A DNA stretch of 64,000 bases from Blastopirellula marina (lineage in GTDB: Bacteria; Planctomycetota; Planctomycetia; Pirellulales; Pirellulaceae), in assembly GCF_002967715.1 (NCBI RefSeq), contig NZ_PUIA01000037.1, forward strand, positions 1-64,000, written 5' to 3'. The notes below the pieces were generated by a model. The model was not told the DNA's origin and searched no databases. It was given only the letters and a program-made list of their open reading frames with translations. Positions 36,006-44,631 of the stretch are shown in pieces. Positions within the stretch are counted from its first letter, which is position 1; each line of letters opens with the position of its first letter. The translations under genes and the position numbers were made by a program.

Positions 36006-38483
36006 ATGAATGATCGCTCATCCTTCCACCGTCCTTCCCTAGATTCCTCGCGCGTGATTGGTAACTTCTCACTGTTTCGGCCACTTGTTGTTTGCATCGT
36101 AGGGCTTGGCTGCGCTTGGGCAACGTCTGCTTGCCCGGCATCCGCTCAGGAGTTCGCCACACCGCAGCTGAAACAAAGCGCCGCGCAGTTCCATGTGGAC
36201 ATCCTACCTATTCTCAATCAATATTGCCTGGACTGCCACACGAGCGACGCCCCTTCCGGCAATGTCGCGTTAGATCGGTTTGATTCGCCTCAGGCGATGT
36301 TCTCGCAGGTGCGCACCTGGCTGAAGATGGCCCAGACGCAGAACGACCAGTTCATGCCCCCCAAAGACGAAGACCAACCAACCGAGGCCGAGCGGAAAGT
36401 ACTGGTCACTTGGGCCGAGTCGCTGGGGAAGCATCTCGACGAGAAACCGTCGACCGATCCCGGCCAGGTTGTCTTTCGCCGCTTGAATCGCTTGCAATAC
36501 AACAACACCATGCGCGACCTGCTGGGGGTCGATTACGATGTTGCCACCGCCGTGGGGTTGCCAGAAGATCCGGTAGCGTTCGGCTTCAACAACATCGGCA
36601 CGGTGCTGGAGATCCCGCCGTTACAACTGGAGAAGTACCTGGCCGCGGCCGACGAGATGCTTTCGCGGGCGGTTGATACCAAGCCGGCTTCCTTCTCGTT
36701 TGATATGACGAAGGTCGATTTCGACCTGGAAGGGAAGATGCCGGAAGGAAAAGGCAAAGATGGCCCCATTCCTCCAGCGACCGAAGTGGTGAACGGCTAT
36801 CGCTTGTTCCGCTTGAACAGCACGCATCACTTTCCGCTGACGCTGGAAAAGGCCGGTACCTATCGTTTGACGCTGGCTACGTGGGGGCACAAGGGGCCAC
36901 AGTGGATCAAGTGGCAGCCAAACCTGGCGATCCGTATCAACGGTCAGGTCGTCAAATCGATTTCGGTGCTTAGTGTTCGCGAAAGTCCCGGCACTGAAGT
37001 TCTCACGCTCCGGCTCCCTGCCGGTAAAGTCGATCTTTCCATCGAGTTCGTCAACTCCGAGATTGGTCCAGGCTGGGCCGAGAACGATCATCGTTTTCGA
37101 CACCTGGGCTGGAAGTCATTGGAAGTGACCGGCCCTGTCTCGCCACAAGGAATTGTGCCGAGCCAGGAAGCTCACGAGAAGATCTTCGTCGCACACCCTT
37201 CCGATACGCTCGGACCGAAAGAGGCGGCACGGCAGGTTCTCACCCAGTTCGTGACGCGTGCGTTTCGTCGCCCAGCGCAGCCTGAGGAGATCGACCGGCT
37301 GCTAACCATCTTCGACATGGCCCAGACCGAGGGTTCCACGTTTGAGGAAAGCGTTCGCTACAGCTTGAAGGCTGTGCTTGTCTCGCCACAGTTTCTCTTC
37401 CGCATCGAACAAACGCCCACCGGCAGTGCACCGCAGCGGGTAACCGACTACGAACTGGCCTCGCGGCTGAGTCACTTCCTGTGGAACACCATGCCTGACG
37501 AAGAGCTCTTTCGCCTGGCGGCCGAGAACCGGCTGCATGAGCCGGACGTTTTGAAGCAACAAGCGACACGGCTACTCGCCGACGAGCGCAGCAAGGTCTT
37601 CGTGCATGACTTTGCCGAGCAGTGGCTGCACCTGGATGAACTGGACCACGCGCTGCCCAGTGAAGAGTTCTTCCCCGAATTCACGGCTCGTACGCGGCAT
37701 GCAATGCGGACCGAGGTGCTGATGTTCATGGACCACCTGGTGCAAGAGAACCGCAGCGTAATCGAGCTCTTGGATTCCGACTACTCGTTCACCAACCGCG
37801 AGCTGACCCCCCTCTACCGCTATGGCGGCTACCAAAACGAATTCCAAAAGGCCGAGATCAACAAGCAACGTAATCCCGAGCGGGGTGGTCTATTGGGGAT
37901 GGGCGGCATCTTGGCAATGACTTCGCACGTCTCGCGAAACAGTCCCACGCGCCGCGGGAAGTGGGTGCTGGATGTTATCGTGGGTGATCCACCAGCCCCG
38001 CCCCCACCCGATGTCGAGCAGATCGACGAAGGGTCCGATAAAAACCAAGCCAAAAGTTTTCGCGAGCTGCTATCGCTGCATGCGGATGAGTCTTCCTCGT
38101 GTGCCGGCTGTCACCGCAAGATGGACCCGTTGGGCTTCGCCCTGGACGAATTCAACCCGATTGGCCGCTTCGAGCGCGAGCGGCAAGGGCAGAAGGTCAA
38201 TGCGAGTGGCGTGCTGCCTGGCGGGCGAGAATTGAATGGGGTCGTTCAGCTCAAAGAAATTTTGCTGGAGCAGAAGTCCCATTTCGTGCGAAACTTAACA
38301 GAGCAGATGATGACCTATGCCCTGGGTCGCGAGCTGACCTACGAAGATCGTCCTGCCGTGGCAGCTATTGCGGATAGGCTTGAGAAGAACGACTACAAAA
38401 TGCAAGAGTTGATTTACGGCATCGTCGAGAGTTATCCCTTCCAGTACCAGCGCGGCGCTAACCAGCGTGTCGCTTCCAACTAG
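36006..38483 (+). CDS. DUF1592-family secreted protein with cytochrome-like heme motif
   Basis: ATG 36006 (MNDRSSFHRPSL) is chosen so that the hydrophobic segment (FRPLVVCIVGLGCAWATSAC) sits near the N terminus as a signal; the 28 upstream codons overlap the neighbouring gene. The 825-residue protein has a planctomycete-type cytochrome motif CLDCH near residue 76, then in order DUF1587 (FRRLNRLQYNNTMRDLLGVD near 157), a carbohydrate-binding-like beta module around 260-380, DUF1595 (TQFVTRAFRRPAQPEEIDRL), DUF1592 (FLFRIEQTP to FAEQWLHLD), DUF1588 (RGGLLGMGGILAMTSHVSRN, and SSCAGCHRKMDPLGFALDEF) and DUF1585 at the end (LTEQMMTYALGRELTY). It probably acts in the periplasm with its DUF1552 partner, perhaps in electron transfer linked to polymer degradation; the true role is unknown. 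Confidence 0.93.
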   Translation: MNDRSSFHRPSLDSSRVIGNFSLFRPLVVCIVGLGCAWATSACPASAQEFATPQLKQSAAQFHVDILPILNQYCLDCHTSDAPSGNVALDRFDSPQAMFSQVRTWLKMAQTQNDQFMPPKDEDQPTEAERKVLVTWAESLGKHLDEKPSTDPGQVVFRRLNRLQYNNTMRDLLGVDYDVATAVGLPEDPVAFGFNNIGTVLEIPPLQLEKYLAAADEMLSRAVDTKPASFSFDMTKVDFDLEGKMPEGKGKDGPIPPATEVVNGYRLFRLNSTHHFPLTLEKAGTYRLTLATWGHKGPQWIKWQPNLAIRINGQVVKSISVLSVRESPGTEVLTLRLPAGKVDLSIEFVNSEIGPGWAENDHRFRHLGWKSLEVTGPVSPQGIVPSQEAHEKIFVAHPSDTLGPKEAARQVLTQFVTRAFRRPAQPEEIDRLLTIFDMAQTEGSTFEESVRYSLKAVLVSPQFLFRIEQTPTGSAPQRVTDYELASRLSHFLWNTMPDEELFRLAAENRLHEPDVLKQQATRLLADERSKVFVHDFAEQWLHLDELDHALPSEEFFPEFTARTRHAMRTEVLMFMDHLVQENRSVIELLDSDYSFTNRELTPLYRYGGYQNEFQKAEINKQRNPERGGLLGMGGILAMTSHVSRNSPTRRGKWVLDVIVGDPPAPPPPDVEQIDEGSDKNQAKSFRELLSLHADESSSCAGCHRKMDPLGFALDEFNPIGRFERERQGQKVNASGVLPGGRELNGVVQLKEILLEQKSHFVRNLTEQMMTYALGRELTYEDRPAVAAIADRLEKNDYKMQELIYGIVESYPFQYQRGANQRVASN

Positions 38484-38512
38484 TCACAAGCACTCACTCA
38501 CTGAGTATCGCC

Positions 38513-39958
38513 ATGAGCATGAAACCGATCTCCCGTCGAACGCTGCTGAAAGGAACCGGCGCGGCACTCGCCTTGCCGTGGCTGGAATCCATGGTGACCA
38601 GCAAAGCCCTGGCCGCTGCCGCGAGTGTGGCTCCGATGCGGATGGGTATTTACTCGACGGTCGGCGGGACCGTGATCGAATCGTGGAAGCCTGAGAAGGC
38701 AGGTGTCCTCGGCGAACTACCTTCGATCCTGCGCCCTATGGAAGCGCACAAGGATAAGATGCTCGTTCTTTCCGGTCTGGCCAATCATGGCCGCTCGAAG
38801 AACGTCAACGCGCACGAGCATTGTGCTTCGATGCATCTGACGGCGGCGGCGGAAGTGGGTAAGGAGAACGGCGTACCGGTCACCACCATCTCGGTCGATC
38901 AGATGGCGGCCAAGCATCTGGGGTCGCAGACTTATCTGCCCAGCTTGGAAATGACGACGACCCCGGATGAGTGGAAGTATTCGTATCGCGACAAGGGGGA
39001 GCCGGTTCCGTACGAAATGAACCCGCGGGTTGTCTTCGATCGAATGTTCCGTGGCCGCGAACCCATGGCTCCCGATTGGTCGGCCCGGGCTAAGCGTCGT
39101 GCGGAGAATCAGGCGAAACAAGCCAGTGCACCGGCCGAGAAGTCGCTCGATCGCCACATCCTGGACATGGTGATGGAAGATGCACGGCGGCTGCAGAAGA
39201 AAGTCGGCACGTTCGACAAACAAAAGCTCGACCAGTACCTGGCCAGCGTCGAATCGGTCGAACGGCGGATCGCATTGGTCGAAACGCAAGCGGCCGAGAT
39301 GATGGCCGACGGGATGGGTGTGCCAGCCGTGATTCCCAAGGGCCTGCCAGCCAATGCCCACGAGTGGGATCCGATTCACCAGGTATCGTCACAAGACCCG
39401 GAAGTTCAATCACAGGTTATCGACCTGATGGGAGACCTGTTCGTCCTCGCGCTGCAAACCGACACGACACGCGTGGCCACGATGGCGGTTGGTAGCGATG
39501 GTTCGATGATGCCCGGCGTCGTGACCGTTGGTTTCGAACGCCACTTCCACACGCTCGAGCACCAAGGGGGCAACCCCGATCCTCGCCGTAGCGACCCGAT
39601 CGCTCGTGAGGCGTGCCGCCAGGTGAGTCACTGGTTCGTGCAGCACTTTGCCCGCGTGGTCGATAAGATGGCGGCCATCGATGAAGGGGGCACGAGCCTG
39701 CTCGACAACACGCTGCTGCTGTTCACCAGCTACATGGCCGACGGCGGCCACCACCGCGAAGACTACCCGGCGATGCTGGTCGGCAACGCTCAAGGAACCC
39801 TCAACACCGGCCGCCACATCGCCTTTCCACAAGGAACACCGATGGCGAACCTCTTCGTCGAAATGCTCGACCGCGTGGGGGTGAAAGTGGGCGAGTTCGG
39901 CGACAGTATCACTTCCCCCGGGGCCGCGTTTGGCGGGCGGCTGCCTGACTTGGTTTGA
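38513..39958 (+). CDS. DUF1552 protein with Tat signal
   Basis: The 481-residue protein starts at ATG 38513 (MSMKPISRRTLLKGTGAALA), a clear twin-arginine signal. It follows the DUF1592 gene after 29 bases, the standard pairing in planctomycetes. The DUF1552 domain covers almost all of the mature part: MRMGIYSTVGGTVIESWKPE, LSGLANHGRSKNVNAHEHCA, SVDQMAAKHLGSQTYLPSLE, TDTTRVATMAVGSDGSMMPG, and MADGGHHREDYPAMLVGNAQ with FPQGTPMANLFVEMLDRVGV near the C terminus. These features recall the sulfatase/phosphatase-like DUF1501 superfamily, so a hydrolase-like fold is likely. No enzyme activity is established. Export by Tat suggests that it folds, perhaps with metal, before crossing the membrane. Confidence 0.93.
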   Translation: MSMKPISRRTLLKGTGAALALPWLESMVTSKALAAAASVAPMRMGIYSTVGGTVIESWKPEKAGVLGELPSILRPMEAHKDKMLVLSGLANHGRSKNVNAHEHCASMHLTAAAEVGKENGVPVTTISVDQMAAKHLGSQTYLPSLEMTTTPDEWKYSYRDKGEPVPYEMNPRVVFDRMFRGREPMAPDWSARAKRRAENQAKQASAPAEKSLDRHILDMVMEDARRLQKKVGTFDKQKLDQYLASVESVERRIALVETQAAEMMADGMGVPAVIPKGLPANAHEWDPIHQVSSQDPEVQSQVIDLMGDLFVLALQTDTTRVATMAVGSDGSMMPGVVTVGFERHFHTLEHQGGNPDPRRSDPIAREACRQVSHWFVQHFARVVDKMAAIDEGGTSLLDNTLLLFTSYMADGGHHREDYPAMLVGNAQGTLNTGRHIAFPQGTPMANLFVEMLDRVGVKVGEFGDSITSPGAAFGGRLPDLV

Positions 39959-39990
39959 TCGCGGCTAAACGTTCGTCCCAAGGTTGTCGG

Positions 39991-40076
39991 ATGACTACCG
40001 ACGTCTTCGTCGGATAGCCACCCGGGAGCGGCAACCAGCTACGAAGATGGCTATCACCGAAGACAGTGTAGCCATC
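39991..40076. repeat. Two adjacent hairpins between convergent genes
   Basis: CCGACGTCTTCGTCGG (39998-40013) is a 6-base stem with a 4-base loop. About 32 bases on, GATGGCTA (40046-40053) pairs with TAGCCATC (40069-40076). Both lie between the convergent DUF1552 and decarboxylase genes. There is no T-run, so they may be repeats or weak terminators. Confidence 0.55.
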
Positions 40077-40098
40077 CTACGACTTCGTGCAGACGTTA

Positions 40099-41784
40099 TT
40101 AAACATTCGCCCCAAGGCGGTGACTTAACCGATGCAGTGTTGGGCTGGCGTCGTCGTCGGGCAAGTGAACGTGGATGATGCTCATTGCGTCGCGGTCGTC
40201 CCAGGCCTTGTGCAAGGCGGCGTGGAATTCTTTTTCGGTACTCACTTCATACCCGGTACCTCCACGCAGGACTTCAGGCAACTTGCTATACGACCAGGCG
40301 TGGATCTCGTTGTACTTCCAGTCGCCGGGATGCAGCCAACGTTCGGTGCCGTAGCCGTGGTTATCGAGCACGATGATCACCGGGTCGTAGCCGAGACGTA
40401 CGATGGTCGACAGTTCCATTCCGGTCATCTGGAAAGCCCCGTCCCCGATCACCGCCACGATGCGAGCCTTGTGGTTGGCGGTCTGCGCGCCGAGGGTTGC
40501 CGGCACGGCGAATCCCATGGACGTGTAATACGCGGGGCTCAAGAATTCGCTACGTCCCTGGGTCACCAGTTCGGTCGCGGCGAACAGCGAGTCACCGATA
40601 TCGGCGATCACTACCGTTTCGTCATCCAACAGCGGATTGATCATCTGCATCATGCGGCGCGTAGTAATCGGCTGATCAGTGATGTCGCCAACCGGGGGCA
40701 TCTGCATGCGGATCCCTTCTGGCAGCGCGCGTTTGACGCAGGGGATGTCTCGCTTGGCCAAATGCCGCACGAAGTCAGGCAGCGTGATGCCGTGGTAGTG
40801 ATGATGCTTCAGACGCAACTGCTCGCTGGTCGCGTAGATGCATTTCGACGGATCGAGGTTCGCCGTGAATACTCCCATGTTGATATCGGTCATGAACGTC
40901 CCCAGCAGCAAAACCAGGTCGCTCTCTTCGACAAACCGGGTAACCTCTTCCCGGCCAATCGCTCCTTCGTAAAGACCGACATACAAAGGATGGGTTTCGC
41001 GAATGACGCTCTTGCCAAGCACCGTCGCGGCAACGGGAATTTGAGTGTGTTCGGCCAGGGCGACCAGCTCATCCTGCAGATGAAAGCGGTGCAGTTCGAC
41101 GCCAGCCAGAATGACGGGCTTTTCAGCGTTTTGAATCAACTGAGCCGCTTCGCCAACGGCTTCCGACAAGGCCTGAGGATCGCTCGTGTTCTCCTGCGAA
41201 GGGAAGACGTGGCTGATGTGTGGGATGACGTTCACCATGTCGCGCGGCAGTTCGATGTAGCCTGGGCGCTTGAAACGGACGACCGCGTCGAGCACACGAT
41301 CGATCTCGCGAAAGGCGCTCACCGGGTCGGAAAGTTCCGCGCCGGCGATGCATAGCTTTTCGAACACATCTTTCTGCGTGTTGAAGTCGCGCACCATATG
41401 GTGCAGCAGCGGATTGTTGGTGCGTTCACGCAGGCCGGGCGAACCGGTGAGGATGACGACCGGCGACTTCTCGGCATATGCCCCGGCAATGCTGTTACAG
41501 ATGCTCAGTCCGCCCACGCAGTACGTAACGCAGACCGCACCGAGTCCTTTCACGCGAGCGTAGGCATCGGCAGCGAAGCCAGCACAGTCTTCTCGCGTAC
41601 AGCCGACGACATTGATCGGGCTCTTTTCGAGCATGCCGTAGAAGGAAAGGATGTAGTCGCCGGGGATCCCGAAGATGTCTTCCAGGCCGTATTCCTGGAG
41701 TCGGCGAATGAGGTACTGTCCGATCGAAACCCCGCTCACTGTTTGCGAGACGGGCACACTGGGGGAAGGGGCGGAACGATTCAT
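40099..41784 (-). CDS. Thiamine-diphosphate 2-oxoacid decarboxylase (pyruvate/indolepyruvate type)
   Basis: The 561-residue enzyme has the full ThDP-decarboxylase layout. N-terminal Pyr domain: IGQYLIRRLQEYGLEDIFGI with PGDYILSFYGMLE, and the cofactor Glu in CTREDCAGFAADAYARVKG near residue 62; HHMVRDFNTQKDVFE near 125 supplies the paired His region of PDC/IPDC enzymes. Central domain around 190-330. C-terminal PP domain has the GDG...N signature VIGDGAFQMTGMEL to VLDNHGYGTERWL near 450-485. It decarboxylates pyruvate or a related 2-oxoacid (phenyl- or indolepyruvate) to the aldehyde; which one cannot be told from sequence. True PDCs are rare in bacteria. It stands alone, convergent with DUF1552, with a long gap upstream. 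Confidence 0.88.
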   Translation of the reverse strand: MNRSAPSPSVPVSQTVSGVSIGQYLIRRLQEYGLEDIFGIPGDYILSFYGMLEKSPINVVGCTREDCAGFAADAYARVKGLGAVCVTYCVGGLSICNSIAGAYAEKSPVVILTGSPGLRERTNNPLLHHMVRDFNTQKDVFEKLCIAGAELSDPVSAFREIDRVLDAVVRFKRPGYIELPRDMVNVIPHISHVFPSQENTSDPQALSEAVGEAAQLIQNAEKPVILAGVELHRFHLQDELVALAEHTQIPVAATVLGKSVIRETHPLYVGLYEGAIGREEVTRFVEESDLVLLLGTFMTDINMGVFTANLDPSKCIYATSEQLRLKHHHYHGITLPDFVRHLAKRDIPCVKRALPEGIRMQMPPVGDITDQPITTRRMMQMINPLLDDETVVIADIGDSLFAATELVTQGRSEFLSPAYYTSMGFAVPATLGAQTANHKARIVAVIGDGAFQMTGMELSTIVRLGYDPVIIVLDNHGYGTERWLHPGDWKYNEIHAWSYSKLPEVLRGGTGYEVSTEKEFHAALHKAWDDRDAMSIIHVHLPDDDASPTLHRLSHRLGANV

Positions 41785-42298
41785 CCTGGTCGACTCCCAA
41801 TCAAACAGTAGGTGTGAAATGCCAGCTACCTCTATTCTAGAAATTCACCCGGTTCAGGGCAGCTAATTCTTCTTCGTGCTAGCATTTACAGCGCCTACCC
41901 CCACCCCATTCCCCCAGAGTATGCCCAACTACGTATCCCACCAGAAGGGTTATTTTCGCGTGACAACGGGGGTTTTGCGAGATCCAGGACCTTTTACGTG
42001 TGAAATGAGAGATTCCTCACAGATCAGTTGTTATGGCGCTATCTAAACTTCGTTTGTCTTTCTTTGAATTCTAATTTCGCGAGTTATCCGACAGCCGGGC
42101 AGCGTCTGACGGGAACTTTGGGCGGGGGGTGAAGTGGTCCGGCTGTCTCACTGCCCCGAGACGAAGGTCGTTTCGCCTCCCCCCTTTTCTTTGCTATGCG
42201 ATCACTGGCGCATGGTTTGCTTCCTGCTTTTCTTAAGAGCGGATGAGCCAAGCGGCTCAACAAGATTTTTCTCGCAAGACATTTTCGAGGAGAACACC
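41785..42298. other. Divergent intergenic region without recognised features
   Basis: This 514-base gap separates the decarboxylase from a short membrane-protein gene. The segment 41940-42075 is relatively AT-rich and probably holds promoters for both sides. I saw no conserved promoter pair, riboswitch or repeat family member that I could defend. Confidence 0.4.
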
Positions 42299-42463
42299 AT
42301 GTCCAAACAGCAAGAACTCGATCGGGGTTATCCTCAATCGGATCCAAATTCCAACTCGCCACCGATGGCCGTATCCTGGTTGGCGATCGTCTTGGTCGGC
42401 TTAGGTTTGATTGCCGGGCTCATCGTTCTGGGTCCGGCGTTGGCACTCTTCCAGTCAAACTGA
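42299..42463 (+). CDS. 54-residue single-pass membrane protein
   Basis: ATG 42299 has a good ribosome-binding site (GAGGAG, 8 bases upstream). The peptide has a polar, Asn/Pro/Ser-rich N terminus (MSKQQELDRGYPQSDPNSNS) and one membrane helix (VSWLAIVLVGLGLIAGLIVL) with the ending GPALALFQSN. The frame is open further upstream, but the start with the Shine-Dalgarno sequence is preferred. It lies 53 bases before a noncanonical DUF1559 gene whose N terminus has the same arrangement (polar head, membrane helix, then VVFGPVASALLQ), so the two may derive from one duplicated segment. Function unknown. Confidence 0.65.
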   Translation: MSKQQELDRGYPQSDPNSNSPPMAVSWLAIVLVGLGLIAGLIVLGPALALFQSN

Positions 42464-42516
42464 TTTAATGGGCGATGTCGCGAATGTTTTAGCCCATTGA
42501 ATAGCTGCCACGCCCC

Positions 42517-43503
42517 ATGCCTGATTCACACCCCGATTCCGATCCATCGCTGGCCGACGTCAACAATCAGCGTGATCGCTCGCGAACACCGATGATTATC
42601 GGTGGCGTGCTCTTTCTAATGATTGTTCTCGGCTGCGTGGTCTTCGGGCCGGTCGCCTCGGCTTTATTGCAGGCACGGGAAAATGCACGGCGGACGATGT
42701 GCATGGAACATCTGCATGAGATCGGCGTGCAGATCGAGGATTACTACGAGGTCCACAATGCGTTCCCGCCTGGGTGGGAAGTGCCGATGAACGAAGCCCC
42801 TTCGCTGCCAACATGGGGTTGGCCATCCAAGCTCGTCAGCCTGACCGGCGTCACTTATCCCACACCAGAAGACCTGAAGCAGCCACTGGCCGAAGTGCTA
42901 ATCGCCGATGACCAGCGGATGGAGTTTGTACAGACTTACTTCCAGGGCTATCTGTGCCCATCGGACGATGCGCTGGCTTACGGCGGCGAGAACCACCCGG
43001 ACCGCCGCTGGATTCACGATGGGAATCCGGTCCCCTTCGGACTGAGCATGTACGTTGGCAACGCGGGGCATCGTCACGATGCGGTCGGCAGCCAGATGAA
43101 CACCGGCATATTCTTCGGCAACTCGGCCGTGACTCTGGCTGACGTAACCGACGGCATCAGTCATACGATCATGATCGGCGAACGCGACCTCACCCAATGC
43201 CGCGCCGGTAGCTGGCCAGGCGTGCCTGATCCGATGAAGCACGATGGTGGCCCGTCGATCTGGAATGTGGTTGCCGGGGCCAAGCCGAAGATCAACGCGC
43301 CCCCTTGGGACGGTGATACGTTATGCGGCGAAGGCTTTTCGAGCATGCACCCAGGCGGAGCGAACGTGCTGCTGGTGGATGGCTCGGTGCCGTTTCTAAC
43401 GAGTGATACCGACACCCAATGGCAAGCCGAACCGACCCCTGGCTCGATTGGTGTCCTACAGCAGATGATGATCCGCAACGATGGCGAAAACAGCAGCCCC
43501 TAG
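42517..43503 (+). CDS. DUF1559-like protein with noncanonical membrane anchor
   Basis: The 328-residue protein has the C-terminal DUF1559 features: ARENARRTMCMEHLHEIGVQ, EDYYEVHNAFPPGWE, a DVTDGISHTIMIGERDLTQ segment near 210 and the terminal MHPGGANVLLVDGSVPFL. It lacks the usual prepilin leader ([15 protein letters not shown]). In its place are 25 polar residues (MPDSHPDSDPSLADVNNQRD...) and an ordinary membrane helix (MIIGGVLFLMIVLGCVVFGP). It would be a fixed type II membrane protein rather than a processed pseudopilin. It has no lipoprotein partner. Its stop overlaps that of a convergent lipoprotein gene by 4 bases. Start at 42517 has no strong ribosome-binding site. Confidence 0.85.
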   Translation: MPDSHPDSDPSLADVNNQRDRSRTPMIIGGVLFLMIVLGCVVFGPVASALLQARENARRTMCMEHLHEIGVQIEDYYEVHNAFPPGWEVPMNEAPSLPTWGWPSKLVSLTGVTYPTPEDLKQPLAEVLIADDQRMEFVQTYFQGYLCPSDDALAYGGENHPDRRWIHDGNPVPFGLSMYVGNAGHRHDAVGSQMNTGIFFGNSAVTLADVTDGISHTIMIGERDLTQCRAGSWPGVPDPMKHDGGPSIWNVVAGAKPKINAPPWDGDTLCGEGFSSMHPGGANVLLVDGSVPFLTSDTDTQWQAEPTPGSIGVLQQMMIRNDGENSSP

Positions 43504-44480
43504 TTGGACTGCGTAATCATCTTCAGCCACTCAATGGCCATGGGGATGCCTGGATCGAGCATCGGGTCGAAGTGCCCTCCGCTGGGGACGCGCACGATCG
43601 TGACATCGTTTCCCATTTCACGAAGCTTTTTGCCAAACGAATCGGCTGGCCCGGTGATATCGGACCGGTCGTCCCCGGCAATAAACAGAAACGTAGGCTG
43701 GCTTAAGCGGTGGATGTGCGTGAGGGGCGAAATCCCGTTGACGTAGACGCCGGCCTCGGGCACGATCTGGGCATTCTGAACGTAGGTGATGCCATCGATC
43801 CCCAGCGAAGCGCGGATATCGACTGCCGGCATAAACGCGATAGCCCCTTTCACTTGAGGTTCCATCTCGGCAACATACAGGGCCATCGTTCCGGCAGAAC
43901 TGTGACCGGCGGTATAGAACTGCTGCGGATTCACAAACGAGACTTTCTCGCGTGCATAGGCCATCGCAATCTGTGCGTTGAGCAGCCCTGACTTTGCCTG
44001 ACGGAATTTCTCGGCGGCCGATTTCAGCTGGGCATCGGTGGAGTTCTCGGCATCTGCGTTGCCACTAAGTTCGTAGGCGACGACCGCAAAACCGGCTTTC
44101 ACCCATGGCAAGTGTTCAGGAGAATCCCCATCGGCCAGCTGCAGACCATGGATCATCATCGTCCCCGCAGGGGCAATGAAGACGCACGGCACCTTCGACT
44201 GAGGAAGCGGGTCAGGCTGATAGATCCACAGCGTCATCGTTTGGCCGTCGGGTAGCCTGGTCTGGACGACTGCTTTACGGACACCGGGACCCTGTGACCT
44301 GAAGACCGCATCGGGGGCCTGCTTGGCAATCGCACCCAGGTAGTTCATGGGGGCGAGCAACTGGTCGGCAAACTCGCTTTCCACAAGCGTCTCGGTGACA
44401 GGCTGGTTTTGGGAACAACCCAAGCCAAAACAGAGGGCAACCGAGAATCCAGCGAGTATGACAAACGAGCGGTACGACAT
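43500..44480 (-). CDS. Lipoprotein alpha/beta hydrolase
   Basis: The 326-residue protein has a lipoprotein signal (FVILAGFSVALCFGLGCSQN, lipobox GLGC at about 19-22). The alpha/beta-hydrolase core has the strand-turn VPCVFIAPAGTMMIHG (oxyanion region), the nucleophile elbow AGHSSAGTMALYVAEM near residue 193 (Ser in G-H-S-S-A), an acid in PTFLFIAGDDRSDITGPADS near 272, and the His in VPSGGHFDPMLDPGIPMAI near 309. Prolyl oligopeptidase/dienelactone-hydrolase-like esterases have this order. It is probably an outer-surface esterase or peptidase; substrate unknown. Convergent with and touching the DUF1559-like gene. Divergent from mutY, about 150 bases apart. Confidence 0.85.
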   Translation of the reverse strand: MSYRSFVILAGFSVALCFGLGCSQNQPVTETLVESEFADQLLAPMNYLGAIAKQAPDAVFRSQGPGVRKAVVQTRLPDGQTMTLWIYQPDPLPQSKVPCVFIAPAGTMMIHGLQLADGDSPEHLPWVKAGFAVVAYELSGNADAENSTDAQLKSAAEKFRQAKSGLLNAQIAMAYAREKVSFVNPQQFYTAGHSSAGTMALYVAEMEPQVKGAIAFMPAVDIRASLGIDGITYVQNAQIVPEAGVYVNGISPLTHIHRLSQPTFLFIAGDDRSDITGPADSFGKKLREMGNDVTIVRVPSGGHFDPMLDPGIPMAIEWLKMITQSN

Positions 44481-44631
44481 TAGGCAACCTGATAAACCAA
44501 TTGGGGGAACAGCACCATTGTAACTCGGGGGATACGAAGAGTGAAACAGTGGCTCCGTCGTGGTAGCCGTCTGGTTGTCAGGTTTGACGAAACGGCTAAC
44601 CTTGGGGTTTTCGCTGACCCGAAGCTACCTC

